NCBI GenBank assembly: GCA_034190875.2
Contig: CM067343.1
Coordinates: 13,132,742 to 13,196,741, forward strand
Direction: 5' to 3'
Length of the DNA: 64,000 nt
Source: Urechis unicinctus
Lineage: Eukaryota > Annelida > Polychaeta > Xenopneusta > Urechidae
Positions 47,801-58,100 of the stretch are shown here, piece after piece. How positions within the stretch are numbered: position 1 is the first letter of the stretch; every line of letters starts with the position of its first letter. The notes under the pieces are model-generated. The model was not told the DNA's origin. It worked only from the letters and a program-made list of their open reading frames with translations, and ran no database searches. The position numbers and the translations under genes were made by a program.

Positions 47801-48228
47801 CCCATTGACAATTCTCACAATCAAAAACTCATCAAGAAGAACATGGATTGTTAAAACAGGGTAGATAATCTATCGGATTTAAATCAAATCTTATGAAAAA
47901 CACCTTATTCCAGTTCAACACCCTTTCGTTTTGGTGGGAAGAAATATATTTGAAAGCTTGTATATTCTACCTGTACTTCATAGGCATATGCAATGGATAA
48001 TAAGATTACTCTGTTTCTTGGATAATTCGATAAACATTCGGTATGGTGCCTTTGGATTGAGGACGTGTCTTTGGCAAATAACACAAGACCAAGCTAAATA
48101 GGGGTCATATCCACACGAAATAAATTAATAGAATTAATGCGTCAGGTCTGGATTAAGGTCAGAAACAAGTTGGTTAACACAAGTTATCATCGATGTCGTG
48201 AATCGACATAGCAAAATAACTTACTTAC

Positions 48229-48381
48229 AGGTGCAGCGTGTTTGTGATTTGTCGGAAGGCCCAGGCTGGCACGAACCGTGATACTTGCTTCCCCAAAACT
48301 CCGTGAACAATGGCCTGATGATCAGGGGTAAGCCGTGTGAATGTATCCCTTTTGACATCAGTGATTCAGAGATGTATATCC
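48229..48381 (-). CDS. mGluR-like exon X2
   Basis: A 153-bp exon with a good acceptor (tgcccttgtcttcag) and a canonical donor (GTAAGT, 48228-48223). Two leading bases complete a Gly codon with X1. It then reads IYISESLMSKGI, a short segment, and RPLFTEFWGSKYHGSC...RCT. The (R)NPWFxEFWxxxFxC ... CT signature is diagnostic of mGluR ligand-binding domains, and the first part fits the GxITI...GF segment that precedes it. It ends with one base of the next codon, in phase with X3. Confidence 0.85.
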
Positions 48382-48593
48382 CTGAAGACAAGGGCACATA
48401 TATCAATTGACAGCGCTCGGATACATCTTAGTAATAAATACAAAGCTGGTATATGATCTTGCTCGTTATAGAAGGCAGTGACGACCGCATGCTTCCGCGA
48501 AAATGAATTAAATACAACTGATTCACAAATGGAATGCAAATTACGCATAGACACTCCCCAATAATTGTGCCTGGCACTGAGTTGTTAACTCAC

Positions 48594-48678
48594 CTTGTGG
48601 TTCGGCTAAGCCTTCAAATGCGGCTATGCCTTTCTCACCATAGTTCCCCACTGTGGAGACATAAGAAAAGTTGAATCC
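48594..48678 (-). pseudogene. mGluR-like exon X1, downstream half
   Basis: Reads GFNFSYVSTVGNYGEKGIAA, then FEGLAEPQ, and ends at a canonical donor (CAAG/GTGAGT). It matches the mGluR sequence (N)WTYVSxVxxEGNYGExGxxAF. Three residues before GNYGE are missing (TV-GNY), a 9-bp in-frame gap. The tyrosine of GNYGE, part of the binding cleft in the family, is present. It continues in frame from the upstream half once the transposon and one TTAA are removed. Confidence 0.88.
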
Positions 48679-48682
48679 TTAA

Positions 48683-48702
48683 AGGTCAACTACAAAGATT
48701 TT
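48683..48702 (+). repeat. left terminal inverted repeat
   Basis: AGGTCAACTACAAAGATTTT; it pairs with the reverse complement of 52014-52033 with two mismatches. It is preceded by TTAA. Confidence 0.9.
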
Positions 48703-48865
48703 TTTTATTCCATTTTTCCAAAGTTCTATGTTTTTAAAGGGTATCGTAACCAAAATAAGGTGACTGCGCGCTTTTTTTCTTTTAGAAAAATGATTTTTAA
48801 ATGTACATTTTCCACGTCGAATCTGACAAGATACCGCTCGGTAAAATTCGTGAATTTCCGGACAG

Positions 48866-48906
48866 TGACGTCATTCGGGTTGTTTACGAATATTCCTCGC
48901 CATCTT
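48866..48906 (+). promoter_or_regulatory. left subterminal CRE (TGACGTCA) and YY1-like site upstream of THAP gene
   Basis: TGACGTCATTC at 48866-48876 is a perfect palindromic CREB/ATF site. GCCATCTT at 48899-48906 resembles a YY1 site. They lie 78-117 bp upstream of the THAP ATG. The same pair, inverted, occurs near the other end of the element, so each terminus probably acts as the promoter of the gene reading inward. Confidence 0.55.
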
Positions 48907-48982
48907 CAGCCTTCACGGTTGGTTGACAGCGTGTGACTTGCTCGTCTTTCATCACGGTCTGGTGCGTTTCTCGGTGTGGATT

Positions 48983-50579
48983 ATGCCTTATTGTTGTGCG
49001 TTTGGTTGTCGGAACAATGGGAAGTCAGGCGTGAGTTTTTTTTCTGTTTCCAAAAGACTTCAAAATGCGCCGCATATGGGTGTCGAAAGTCAAACGTAAA
49101 CACTGGAGTCTATGTTCTGATCATTTCGAGAATGGTGCTTATGATATTGACTCAGAGCTGCTCAAAAGTCTAGGATTTCGTAAGAAACCTAGGCTCCGAA
49201 AAGAAGCCATACCGACTCTCTTTAGCCACGTTGGAGTTGATGACAGTCAAAGTAAGCGACGACAACAGGTGAGATCTGTTGGCTTGAACCTTTAGGCTAG
49301 TCCTGCTATGTTGACGTATACTTATTTAGATGTTAATGAATTTATCACCAAGTTGCCAGTTTATCAATCCAGCTGTTTCTTGTCATGCAGGTAGTAAATG
49401 AAATGGTATTGGCTGCTGAGCAGAAAGATAAATCAAGTGACAGTGGTGAATCACAGACCTAGGCACTTCGCCTCTGACAGCGTTTCTCTGTCACTAGGCA
49501 TGTCGTCAATGAGCACGCGGGGCATGGGGATCTGTACCCGGAATGTGAGCATGCACTACCAGAGGACAGGAAGTGAATACTGAAGGGTCGGTATTAGTTT
49601 TTAATCATATAAGTTTATCTAGAAATATTTACTTCAGTGGTAGTGTAATTAAATGAGTCGTAATGGTAAAATCCATGTCCCTGTGGTACTACTTTACCAA
49701 AGAAATGTAATCTGTATTGATATATGTGTTAACCATAAATAGGATCGAAGCCACACAAAGAGTTGGAGTTGATAGTCTCCAGCAAGCATCTCCTAAATGA
49801 CATTGGCAGGCTTTCCCCATCAGAGCAGACATCAAGCCTAGAATCGTATCACAAAGTGGTCATATTCTTCGCACCAAAGAGTGTCCACTATCCCTATGCC
49901 ACCATGGAGGCCAGGTAATACCAATGAAATAACAGTTTGAAATTCGGTTGTGTATATTTGTTGTATGGAAGTTTAGCACATTTGTGTAGTGACAGCTGTA
50001 ATGTTCTTTGTATAATTATGTGCTCAAGTTTCAATTATTACTTAGCAATATGTTATCAACCTGCTATATATATATCCAGATTGCTCCTAGCAGTAATTCA
50101 CTTCAATGAAAACTCGAACAGAGCTCAAGCCATCACTGAAGGAGGTCAGTCCCAATGGAGAGTGTCTTACCCCAAAGCCAGACAAGGAGACCCAGTTGTC
50201 AAGCTGGTCAAAGTACCAATTTCTTTTGGTGTGTACATGCATTAATCTAAAATGAAACATGTTATTTTGACATTTATTACTGAAACCTAAATAAGTTTCA
50301 TATGCACAAACATTGTTACCCAATTCGAATGGGCATATTTTATAACTAACTTACTTTATGACTATCATAAAATATGAATATCATTGATTTGCTTCAGACT
50401 ATGTACATCAGTTCATTGCTGAGGTGCTTGATCTCAGGCAAAAATACCCAAGCTACAGACTTGCAGAGGTCCTTGAAGAGGAAAGGAATGTTCCACCACC
50501 TATTGCCTCCCAGTACGAGAAACCTGAAAAGGATCTTCTCATAGATGTTCACGGGTGTCGATTTAACCTGACCAAGTAA
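48983..50579 (+). pseudogene. THAP-domain protein gene of the transposon, five exons, frameshifted
   Basis: Exons: 48983-49268, 49391-~49583, 49743-49914, 50080-50228 and 50398-50579. Exon 1 gives the THAP zinc finger: MPYCCAFGCRNN with the first Cys pair, GVSFF, a (V/L)FPKD-type segment, the conserved Trp (RRIWV), LCSDHF (second Cys and His) and the C-terminal box AIPTLF. It binds DNA in characterised members. Exons 3-5 give HLLNDIGRLSPSEQTSSLE, RLLLAVIHFNENSNRAQA, YPKARQGDPVVKL and VPPPIASQYEKP, a C-terminal region I recognise from many uncharacterised invertebrate THAP proteins. The last three junctions keep frame and GT-AG rules. Defects: a T8 run breaks the frame in exon 1, and the frame is lost in exon 2 after SGESQT. 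Confidence 0.85.
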
Positions 50580-51680
50580 CCTTCCGCTCCATTGTAGATA
50601 ACCTGTATATTTGCCGCCCATGTGAGGGAAGGCTTCTCTAATGGTTGTTACCACACAGGCTGTCAGCACTTTCCTGTTTCTTTGGCCAGTCTGTGCCATA
50701 TCAATAATGTAAACTGGTGGTAGGCTAGATACCTGAATAATCCGAAGCAATATGTCAATAAGTTGTCTATGGTTATGAAATAAGTTGTATAGTTAAAAAA
50801 ACAATTGTCATTTGTCAACCATTCCCTCACTTTGTAATTTTATTGTAAGCTCAGCCTCTGGATTTCTTGTTACTGGTTTTATTTATTCTTGGCTATGTGA
50901 AATATATTATAGTTTATCAATATGAACACTGAATATTTTACACAGTGGGATTGATGTTCCCTTAGCAATAAATATGATTGTTCAACCTCAAACCGTCCTT
51001 TTTGGTAGCAATAATGGCTAACTTACTCATTGTAGAGACCTCATCTCCAACAGGTCCATCCATTTGAATAGATTGAAGTTTGGAAGCTTCTAGTACATTT
51101 TTATTCAGGCAGTTTGCCAGGAATCTTGGATGCATGGTGATCAGATGCATGTCCATTCCTCCGTTATATCCATCACTCTCTCCAAACTTCTACTGCACAC
51201 TCTGGCTTTGTCCATTGGGATGCAGTGCTGACAGCTACACCTAACTTAGAGAAATAATTAAAGAGTTATTGTAAATTTATATTTGTGGTACAATGAATGA
51301 ATATAAAAGGAAAATACTTTATATACTGCATGTAATCATCTGTCCAAAATATTTGATGTGCTGAGGGTACAATGGCAAAGCTACATTCACTAGCCAAGTT
51401 CTATCTGTTGTAATAGTTACATCTGTCAATATACCATCCTCAACTTACAGAATGTGTAAATTTATTGGGTAAATGATACTAACGATTATTTTTTACCAGT
51501 TAACATAGTTCAATAAAGCTTGGGAAGGGTATTCTTATACTCACCATTCGTCGAAATCTTAAGTGGATTCTTCATCCGAAGCGGACCCTTGAGTTCCCGG
51601 TGTCATTTCGAAGTGTGACTTCGATTTTTCAACTCCCGTCCGTATTGGCTCAAATAAATAGCCATGGACATAATTTGCCC
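50394..51680 (-). pseudogene. P2X7-receptor-C-terminal-like zinc protein gene, three exons, decayed
   Basis: On the minus strand, exon a (about 51680-51545) ends DFDEW at a GTGAGT donor and contains an in-frame TAA. Exon b (51240-51027) reads CSCQHCIPMDKARVCSRSLE and, after a frameshift near 51145, ITMHPRFLANCLNKNVLEAS. Exon c (from 50713) reads GQRNRKVLTACVVTTIREAF and GGKYTGYLQ. This order (CxCxxCxPM ... CITxHPxF..xCLNxxVL ... RRVIPxCVVxxIRxxFP...YTGF) is that of the intracellular P2X7 C-terminal zinc-binding module, present in many stand-alone invertebrate proteins. The b/c junction is phase consistent. The reading of exon c runs on antisense to the last THAP exon to a stop at 50394, so the two 3' ends overlap or abut. 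Confidence 0.68.
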
Positions 51681-51819
51681 GAATATTATGCTATGGGGCC
51701 TCGTTATTTACATCAGAAGATGACATGGCTTAATTTAAAAACAGTGAAATCCTAAAATCCAAACAATCGCTTTTCGCTTCGCTCGCTGTCAAATTCTCTT
51801 TGAGGCCGCGCAGCAGGAA

Positions 51820-51879
51820 TGACGTCACGCAACCTGCCCCTAGCGGCCAACTGAGGCAAAATGGCATCGAGAAGATGGC
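51820..51879 (-). promoter_or_regulatory. right subterminal CRE and YY1-like site upstream of P2X7-like gene
   Basis: TGACGTCA at 51820-51827 (minus TGACGTCATTC) and AAGATGGC at 51872-51879. These mirror the left end in composition and distance from the terminus (about 183 bp left, 206 bp right). The order of the two motifs relative to the terminus is reversed. Confidence 0.5.
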
Positions 51880-52013
51880 TTCGTATTTTCTTCCGAGTGG
51901 AACCTTATCGGTGGATTTTTAGTAGTTATGCATGGCGGTGCAATGAATTATGAGTACCCGTTGGTTAATGAGTTATTAATCTTCATTTTGAAACAAAAAA
52001 TAAAGAAATGATG

Positions 52014-52033
52014 AAAATCGTTGAAGTTGACCT
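52014..52033 (-). repeat. right terminal inverted repeat
   Basis: Reverse complement AGGTCAACTTCAACGATTTT; followed on the plus strand by TTAA. Confidence 0.9.
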
Positions 52034-52156
52034 TTAAACTATGTCTACCATGGCTTGTGCTTGAAAGGAATCAGGAGGCATAACGCGTAAGAAGAAGTCG
52101 AAACGAGTCTTATCACATAGCTCAATCCCAGTAGAAGCATAGCTGATCTTGGGAAT
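52034..52156 (-). pseudogene. mGluR-like exon X1, upstream half, with stop in the target site
   Basis: After acceptor gtgtag it reads [19 protein letters not shown], then [21 protein letters not shown], then TAA. This is the mGluR segment IPQIxYxxTSxxLSDKxxxxYFxRVxPxDxxQAxAMxDIV, including the Asp of the PPD motif. The SATS/STS motif is ASTG here, with the second Ser changed. The TAA lies in the TTAA next to the transposon, in the position of a usually basic residue. FLRV is closest to group I receptors. Confidence 0.9.
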
Positions 52157-52164
52157 CTACACGA

Positions 52165-55100
52165 GAAGCCATGATGCATTTTACGTTACACCGAGAAGTT
52201 TGGTGTGACATGTCAATGTATTATAGATAAGGCCATCAATATTTTGTAGGCATCTTAGGCGTCAATGAAAATACAGTAAAATCGCGTTTTTATGAGCACC
52301 AAATAATTTTAGGGAAATGCTGTTAGATTTAACGGCAAAGGTTTTATCACGTTATTGCAACGATATTCAAAATGAACATATATTCTTGTCCTCTGGGGTT
52401 ACTATTAAACATTTTGAGATGATCGTTTGCTGTTTTAAAATCAACCGTACCCCAATCAAATTGAAATGTTACGTCGCAATATGACACAACCTATCACAAA
52501 TGCTACCTCTCCACCCATAATTCACGTTCATTATTGGCTTCAACAGGCGCTGCGATATATATATTCATTCCGCCTTCTCAGGGAATCTACCCGCTTGAAC
52601 TCCGCCATAATACAACTGAGTATTATAAAAGATTGTGAGAAATGACGAATAGTCCAAAGGCTGTTTAAAATACTGTCACTGCTTTTTCCACGCCCCCCGA
52701 CATAATTGTTTTGCGATAACGTTAAATCACCAACAAAGATTTAAAGGTAACATACCGAAAATCGTCGAATTATTCCAAAATTTATATATGTATTACTTTT
52801 TGATGCTTTTTTTGTAATGATTACTAACTGGCAAATATTCATAATCACGATATCCGCCATCTCTTCGGGTCTATTTATATGTCTTAGAAGTAACTACACT
52901 TGATCAGCCCATTTCATTCGGATCACAGATGCAGTCATCAATTACATTCCAATCATGCAAATGTCTGCAGTTTGTATAGCCCAATTCAACCGTTATCGTT
53001 TTACCATACCAATTTTAAGGCTGGCTGTACTAGTCAGTAACTAATTGAATGGTAATGCAACTGTTGACTACACGGAAGTGTTGACTCATCAGGATATTTA
53101 TGCATTATAGAAGAGCTAGCTGCAGCAGATGTCCACCGCCAGCAATGCAACCGCCTGGCTATAATGTTCTAGGAACCAGAAAGTGTTCCCTTTACCTAAG
53201 AGCAACCTAACGGGGTCTAATTCCCGTAATGGTGGGATCAATGAACAGCATTATTCGGCATTATGTTCAGTCGCCTGGCTACATAAGCCACTCTATGCTT
53301 CTACCAAGCACGTAGCCGGAAATGGACCGGACAATAAGCTCCTGCAGTTGCCAATGGCCACACAGCAACTGTGGAAGTGGTACTTACGATTGATAAATAC
53401 ATGCTTTGTTTTCAGCCATCTGAAACAGACATTTTATTGCATAGAGCCTTTCTGTATCTGAGTGTTTATCATCAACCCCTGTGTTATGATATATTACACT
53501 GTTTAGTAATGCAGTAATTTGTTGACAACATACTCTGTTTAAATTGGTAACCTATATTGGTAAAGTCGTCTCCACAGTGTTAAACAGTGATATAAGTGTC
53601 CAAAGAAGGCTGTGTTTACTAAATATTGCGCCGCCTCAGTTTCGACGTTAGGAAGATCAATGGACGTTTAACTGCCAACACATAGAGAAAGTCGTCATTC
53701 GATAGTTCTGTATAATTCATAATCGACGCCGCTTTCAGTAACATTGCAGTTATAATGTCGTCTCGTTTGTGAAATACTGCTGATTCTTATGAATTATTGA
53801 AACTTGGTCAGTATCGCTGAGGGACTTATTGTAGCATCATGCGCCTACAGCAGTTTCAACATATTGCACTATTATTTCATAGAGTAGATCGTTCACATCA
53901 ACATTCACTTACAGTATCTGGTATATTGTCGTGACCTAGTAGGATTCTTTATGGTTGGTCAGACGCTGTGTAATCATTCGGTGGTAACGGAAGCAGTTGG
54001 CGAATCATGGTCCCCAGCCACATCCCAAGTAGCCTGTACCGTCAGCGGTGTCTACGAATATTAAATACCATACCTCGGCCCAGGCCAAACATTGCGTCCC
54101 GGAGTAATCGCAAAATAAAACTTTAGCTGGCACAAGCCTCAACACTTGTTAAAGCCGTACATTTGTTGTTACAACTGCTTGTGACTGCCTCTGGTATCGA
54201 CAAAGACTAAGCGAATGACTGTACCTCATCATACATATGATGTCAATAATTGCTGATCTTGAATACACAGTCCCACACTGGTACACCGCAGAAGTAGCAT
54301 GTTTGTTGATATTATCATGTTGGTGTGGGTCAACATACTCTGTTTGTGGTGGGAAGCTTTCAACCGGTTGTACCAACGTCTTTCCCAAATATACTTAACA
54401 TGTTATAAACGAGCTATTTAATCTCACCTCTGAATGTGGAGCATTTGGCACGCCTCAGGTGCGGCTGCTGCGGAGGCAATTAGTAGCATTAAAGCTTTGT
54501 ACCTAGGCAGCAGTGATTGCGTAATGACAGTTCTTTGGGGAATATGCATTTCCACGATTGTCTTGCGTGAATTCATAAGAGGGTTTTATTGTCAATTTAT
54601 GATTTTTGATTCTATAGTGGAGCATTAGTGCGGATGATGCCCTTGCAACGTCGTATGCTGACAGAGCTACTGGACGTGTTGAATGTTCTCAGCGAGCCAC
54701 TGCATGATGCCACCACCGTGGTATGGTCACAGGTTGGTTTAATGATGAGAGTCAGTTTGCATTTTGTTCATAGTGCGGGCATGCAATCCATTGTGACACT
54801 CGTCGTATCTGGCTTGTACAGAGGAATATTAAGTAGATTTTAGATCGCATTGTCAACAAGTCAGAGGTTCCATGCAGGACTGGCAAACAATACTGGCAGC
54901 AATACCGTATATGCGTGTTGCATCGTTAGACAATTGATCCGCGATGTAGAAATGAGGTCATGACGCCGCCTGATATCTTCCAAATGAACCGTAAACACGC
55001 TGTTGCGTCGTCATTCAACGTGATTATTTGGATGATGATATATAACATTATTCCTCAGCGAATGGCGCTTCTTGTATAAGGTTGAACCAAATACTTAAGC

Positions 55101-58100
55101 GAGACTTCATCCGATTGTTTGCTTTTTGTTTACAAGCGTCCTATGTATCAGTGTATAACTTTCTTGATGTCCTTACAACAAGCGCCTCTGCAGCTAAACC
55201 GATACAGGTTAATATCTTAATCACAACAAAAGTTCGCCCCGTCGAAACGAGTGGTTATGCCGTATATCGACGAAGTTGATTATTCTCTTTTTTGAGAATT
55301 AATAAAACGAATAAAACATCGTTCAGAGTAACATAAGTTTACTCGAAAGAATCCTTTTTAAAACATTATCGACACGTTGTACTGTAAATATTGGCGGTTT
55401 AGCTACACGGCGTATACGATAAGCTTCCCAGATTATGCCTATAACTTAACTGATATACAATCTTCGTCATGCAAAAGATGGCCACAATTCAAGTTCCTGG
55501 AAATATCTACTTTTGATAAACCAAAATGATAAAGGGATTTACAAAGTAATCACTTGATGTTGCATAGTCATTCCCAGCAGTTTGCTTTGCAAATTGTTAG
55601 TTTAAGTAATTGCTGGATTGAAATTCGATTGCAAGCTAATTATAATTGACTTGCACAAATATATTAAGCCAATTAGTTTAATTATGTAGCCAGATATGAA
55701 CATGAGAGGCTATTTCTTACATCCGCTCCCTAATGACCCTGTTTTGAGCACCATTTTTCACCAAATTGCAAACCAGCCCAATGGAAAGGCAGTGGTTAGT
55801 GATGGCAGTTAAACGGCAGTCAACATTAAACAGTAACACTTAATGCTCAATTAACCAATTGCACGCAACTTGAGGGTATCGCCTTTACGCTCTTTGGCAC
55901 AAACAGTCAGATTTATGAAGCCCCACCATGGAACATATGATTGTCTCAATAGAGTGTGAACATTTGTCAATGACTGTCCGATAACGATTATTGGTCATTG
56001 CAATTTAGCCATGATTATCCGTTTAATCGTTGGCGAGTGTAGTTCATGGGGAAATGTTATTGATTGAAGTCAAAGCTGTAAAGTTTGCTCTTTCATAATT
56101 CCGTTCGAGCCCTTAGTATGTCTGAGCCCTGAGAAAAAATTTGTACCTGATGGCCGACGTATGCTGTTGTCAAGTGTGTTAACTGGTGTGTTGCATGGTG
56201 CTAGGTATTGCGCATAAGAGACGCATAGATCGTACAGGTATTCAATATATTTCTACAGAGTAATAGCTTCAGTCGTCTGCGATCACAGTATCACTGTACA
56301 TTGCTGCTGAACTTGTTAGTGTCATATATGTAGCTACCTCGGAGAAACGGACGTACAGGATAAATAATGCATTCATCACACTTGTTGTCAATTTGTCATT
56401 CTAGTTGTGGTGTTGATATGTTATAAACCTCTCATATCGCAAAACTCTGTGCATGGGCTTCGCTCTGTGCATGGGCTTCGTTTGCCAATTTCAAGACTAT
56501 ATGATAGCCAATCGACCTTATTGACAACATTTCGAGGACATGTTGGTAATTTCGTTGACAGAAGAGGGCAACGCTATTTATCTTTGACTGACAACTCTTT
56601 CTTGATTACGATGAACAGAAACACAAAGCTAACTAATGCAGACGCATAAGTATCCATCAGGGGTTGTGATTGAAAACGTTGATTGATATGAGTAACCTTG
56701 AGCATTGACGATGAAAAACAAGTGGGCGATAAGATAAGGTATGGTTATGTTTCACTGTTATTTCAACAGTGTTGTATTGTCTAAGGGAATCCGCTTAAAC
56801 TGGGAAGCCTCATTTAATCATCTCTTAACATGCAAGGCATAACTCCAAGGCATTAATATTTTACTTGTGAGTTATATACCATTGACTTGTGGTCTTCCGA
56901 ATGATGTCTTAGCCTGGGGGACCTCTGCTACTATCCTTAATAGAATTTTCAAATAACCCCAGATGACATTGGGTAACACTAATATGCTTTACTGTTCCTT
57001 TTCCATTTCTTTATGTGTAGCCATATGGGCGAGCGTTCTCTTTTGACTGAGGTGGTTTTGTTGTACTTATCTTATTTAGCCCTGATGAAATATGTTGTCT
57101 GCTCTATTTTTACCCTGCTCTACGACGTAAGTATATTTACCGCAGTACGTTAATTTGTTGAAACCCGAAATTAATTGCATACATAATGTCTTGGATTTAA
57201 TGGACAATGTAGGAGAAATATTTATCAACTGTCTCTCTTAAATGGACGACATTGTCGCGTAAGTAACAACAATGTGATGAGGATGTTGCATTTAAACACA
57301 ACAATTAATTTATTATAAAGCGATGTTGATATTGATTCGTGATGAATGTAAAGAGACATCCATTACTCGCGGATTGCTTGAAACATTGAATAGTTTGTCG
57401 AAGCGTATATTGTAAGCACTCCAAACCAAATTGGTGTAACTTTTAACTACCGCTTAACTGCAAAGGAAGTAAAAAGGATCTTTTGAGAACTTGCCAATAA
57501 ATCAAGGTTTATTAAATGCCTGGCTGAGCTTAATATGACAATGCCCGCCTATTTAGAATATCGTTACTCAGTCTAATGGTACCTACCTTCCTTGCACTAA
57601 ACGGGGGAAAACAGGACACACGTTGGGTGGTTAATGGCGTATAATGACCACTGTACCAAAATAACATGGTTTCGAACATTTTATCTGTTAGTTGGTCTAT
57701 TATTCACTCTAGCTCAGGGTTGCATACCCAACATTGCGTTTGATGCGTCCGTTTTCATTGCAATTAATTGCCGCGCATACTCTTTACTATATGTATACAT
57801 ATTGTGTGGATTCATGCGTTTTATAATTTGGCATCAAACGGAATAAGCCTTTATCCAAAGGGGAAAAAGTTAAAAACTGAAGACAAGATCTTCTAAGCAT
57901 ACATACTTTTAACCAATACTAATAAATGCAGAATTGTAACGAGGTAGCTACACGTTATGTTATAAAAAAATGTAAATTGGTCATGTTTCGATTCGTCATG
58001 TCCTGGTAGTTATCATATATATAATTGTGGGTGGAAGTTCATTCTGGGTAACATTTTATGCTGACTGTCATGACCACGAGGGCGACGTTCAAGGTCACAT

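Larger units (their letters stand above)
48683..52033 (+). mobile_element. TTAA-flanked DNA transposon with THAP and P2X7-like genes (Kolobok-like)
   Basis: A 3351-bp element bounded by AGGTCAACT...AGTTGACCT. It has 20-bp terminal inverted repeats (18 of 20 identical) and TTAA on both outer sides (48679-48682, 52034-52037). TTAA target duplication plus a THAP DNA-binding domain is the known combination of the Kolobok superfamily; piggyBac shares TTAA but not THAP. It contains two convergent multi-exon genes and no recognised DDE catalytic domain, so it may be non-autonomous or of an uncharacterised type. Removing it together with one TTAA restores the receptor exon reading register, which proves the boundaries. 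Confidence 0.88.

Noticed and set aside
48366-48554. Open frame in the X1-X2 gap as the missing receptor exon
   Set aside because: Too short for the missing 80-90 residues and the alignment to the family is not convincing.
48679-52037. piggyBac assignment because of TTAA
   Set aside because: No piggyBac DDD transposase seen and termini do not start with the usual CCC; THAP plus TTAA fits Kolobok-like better.
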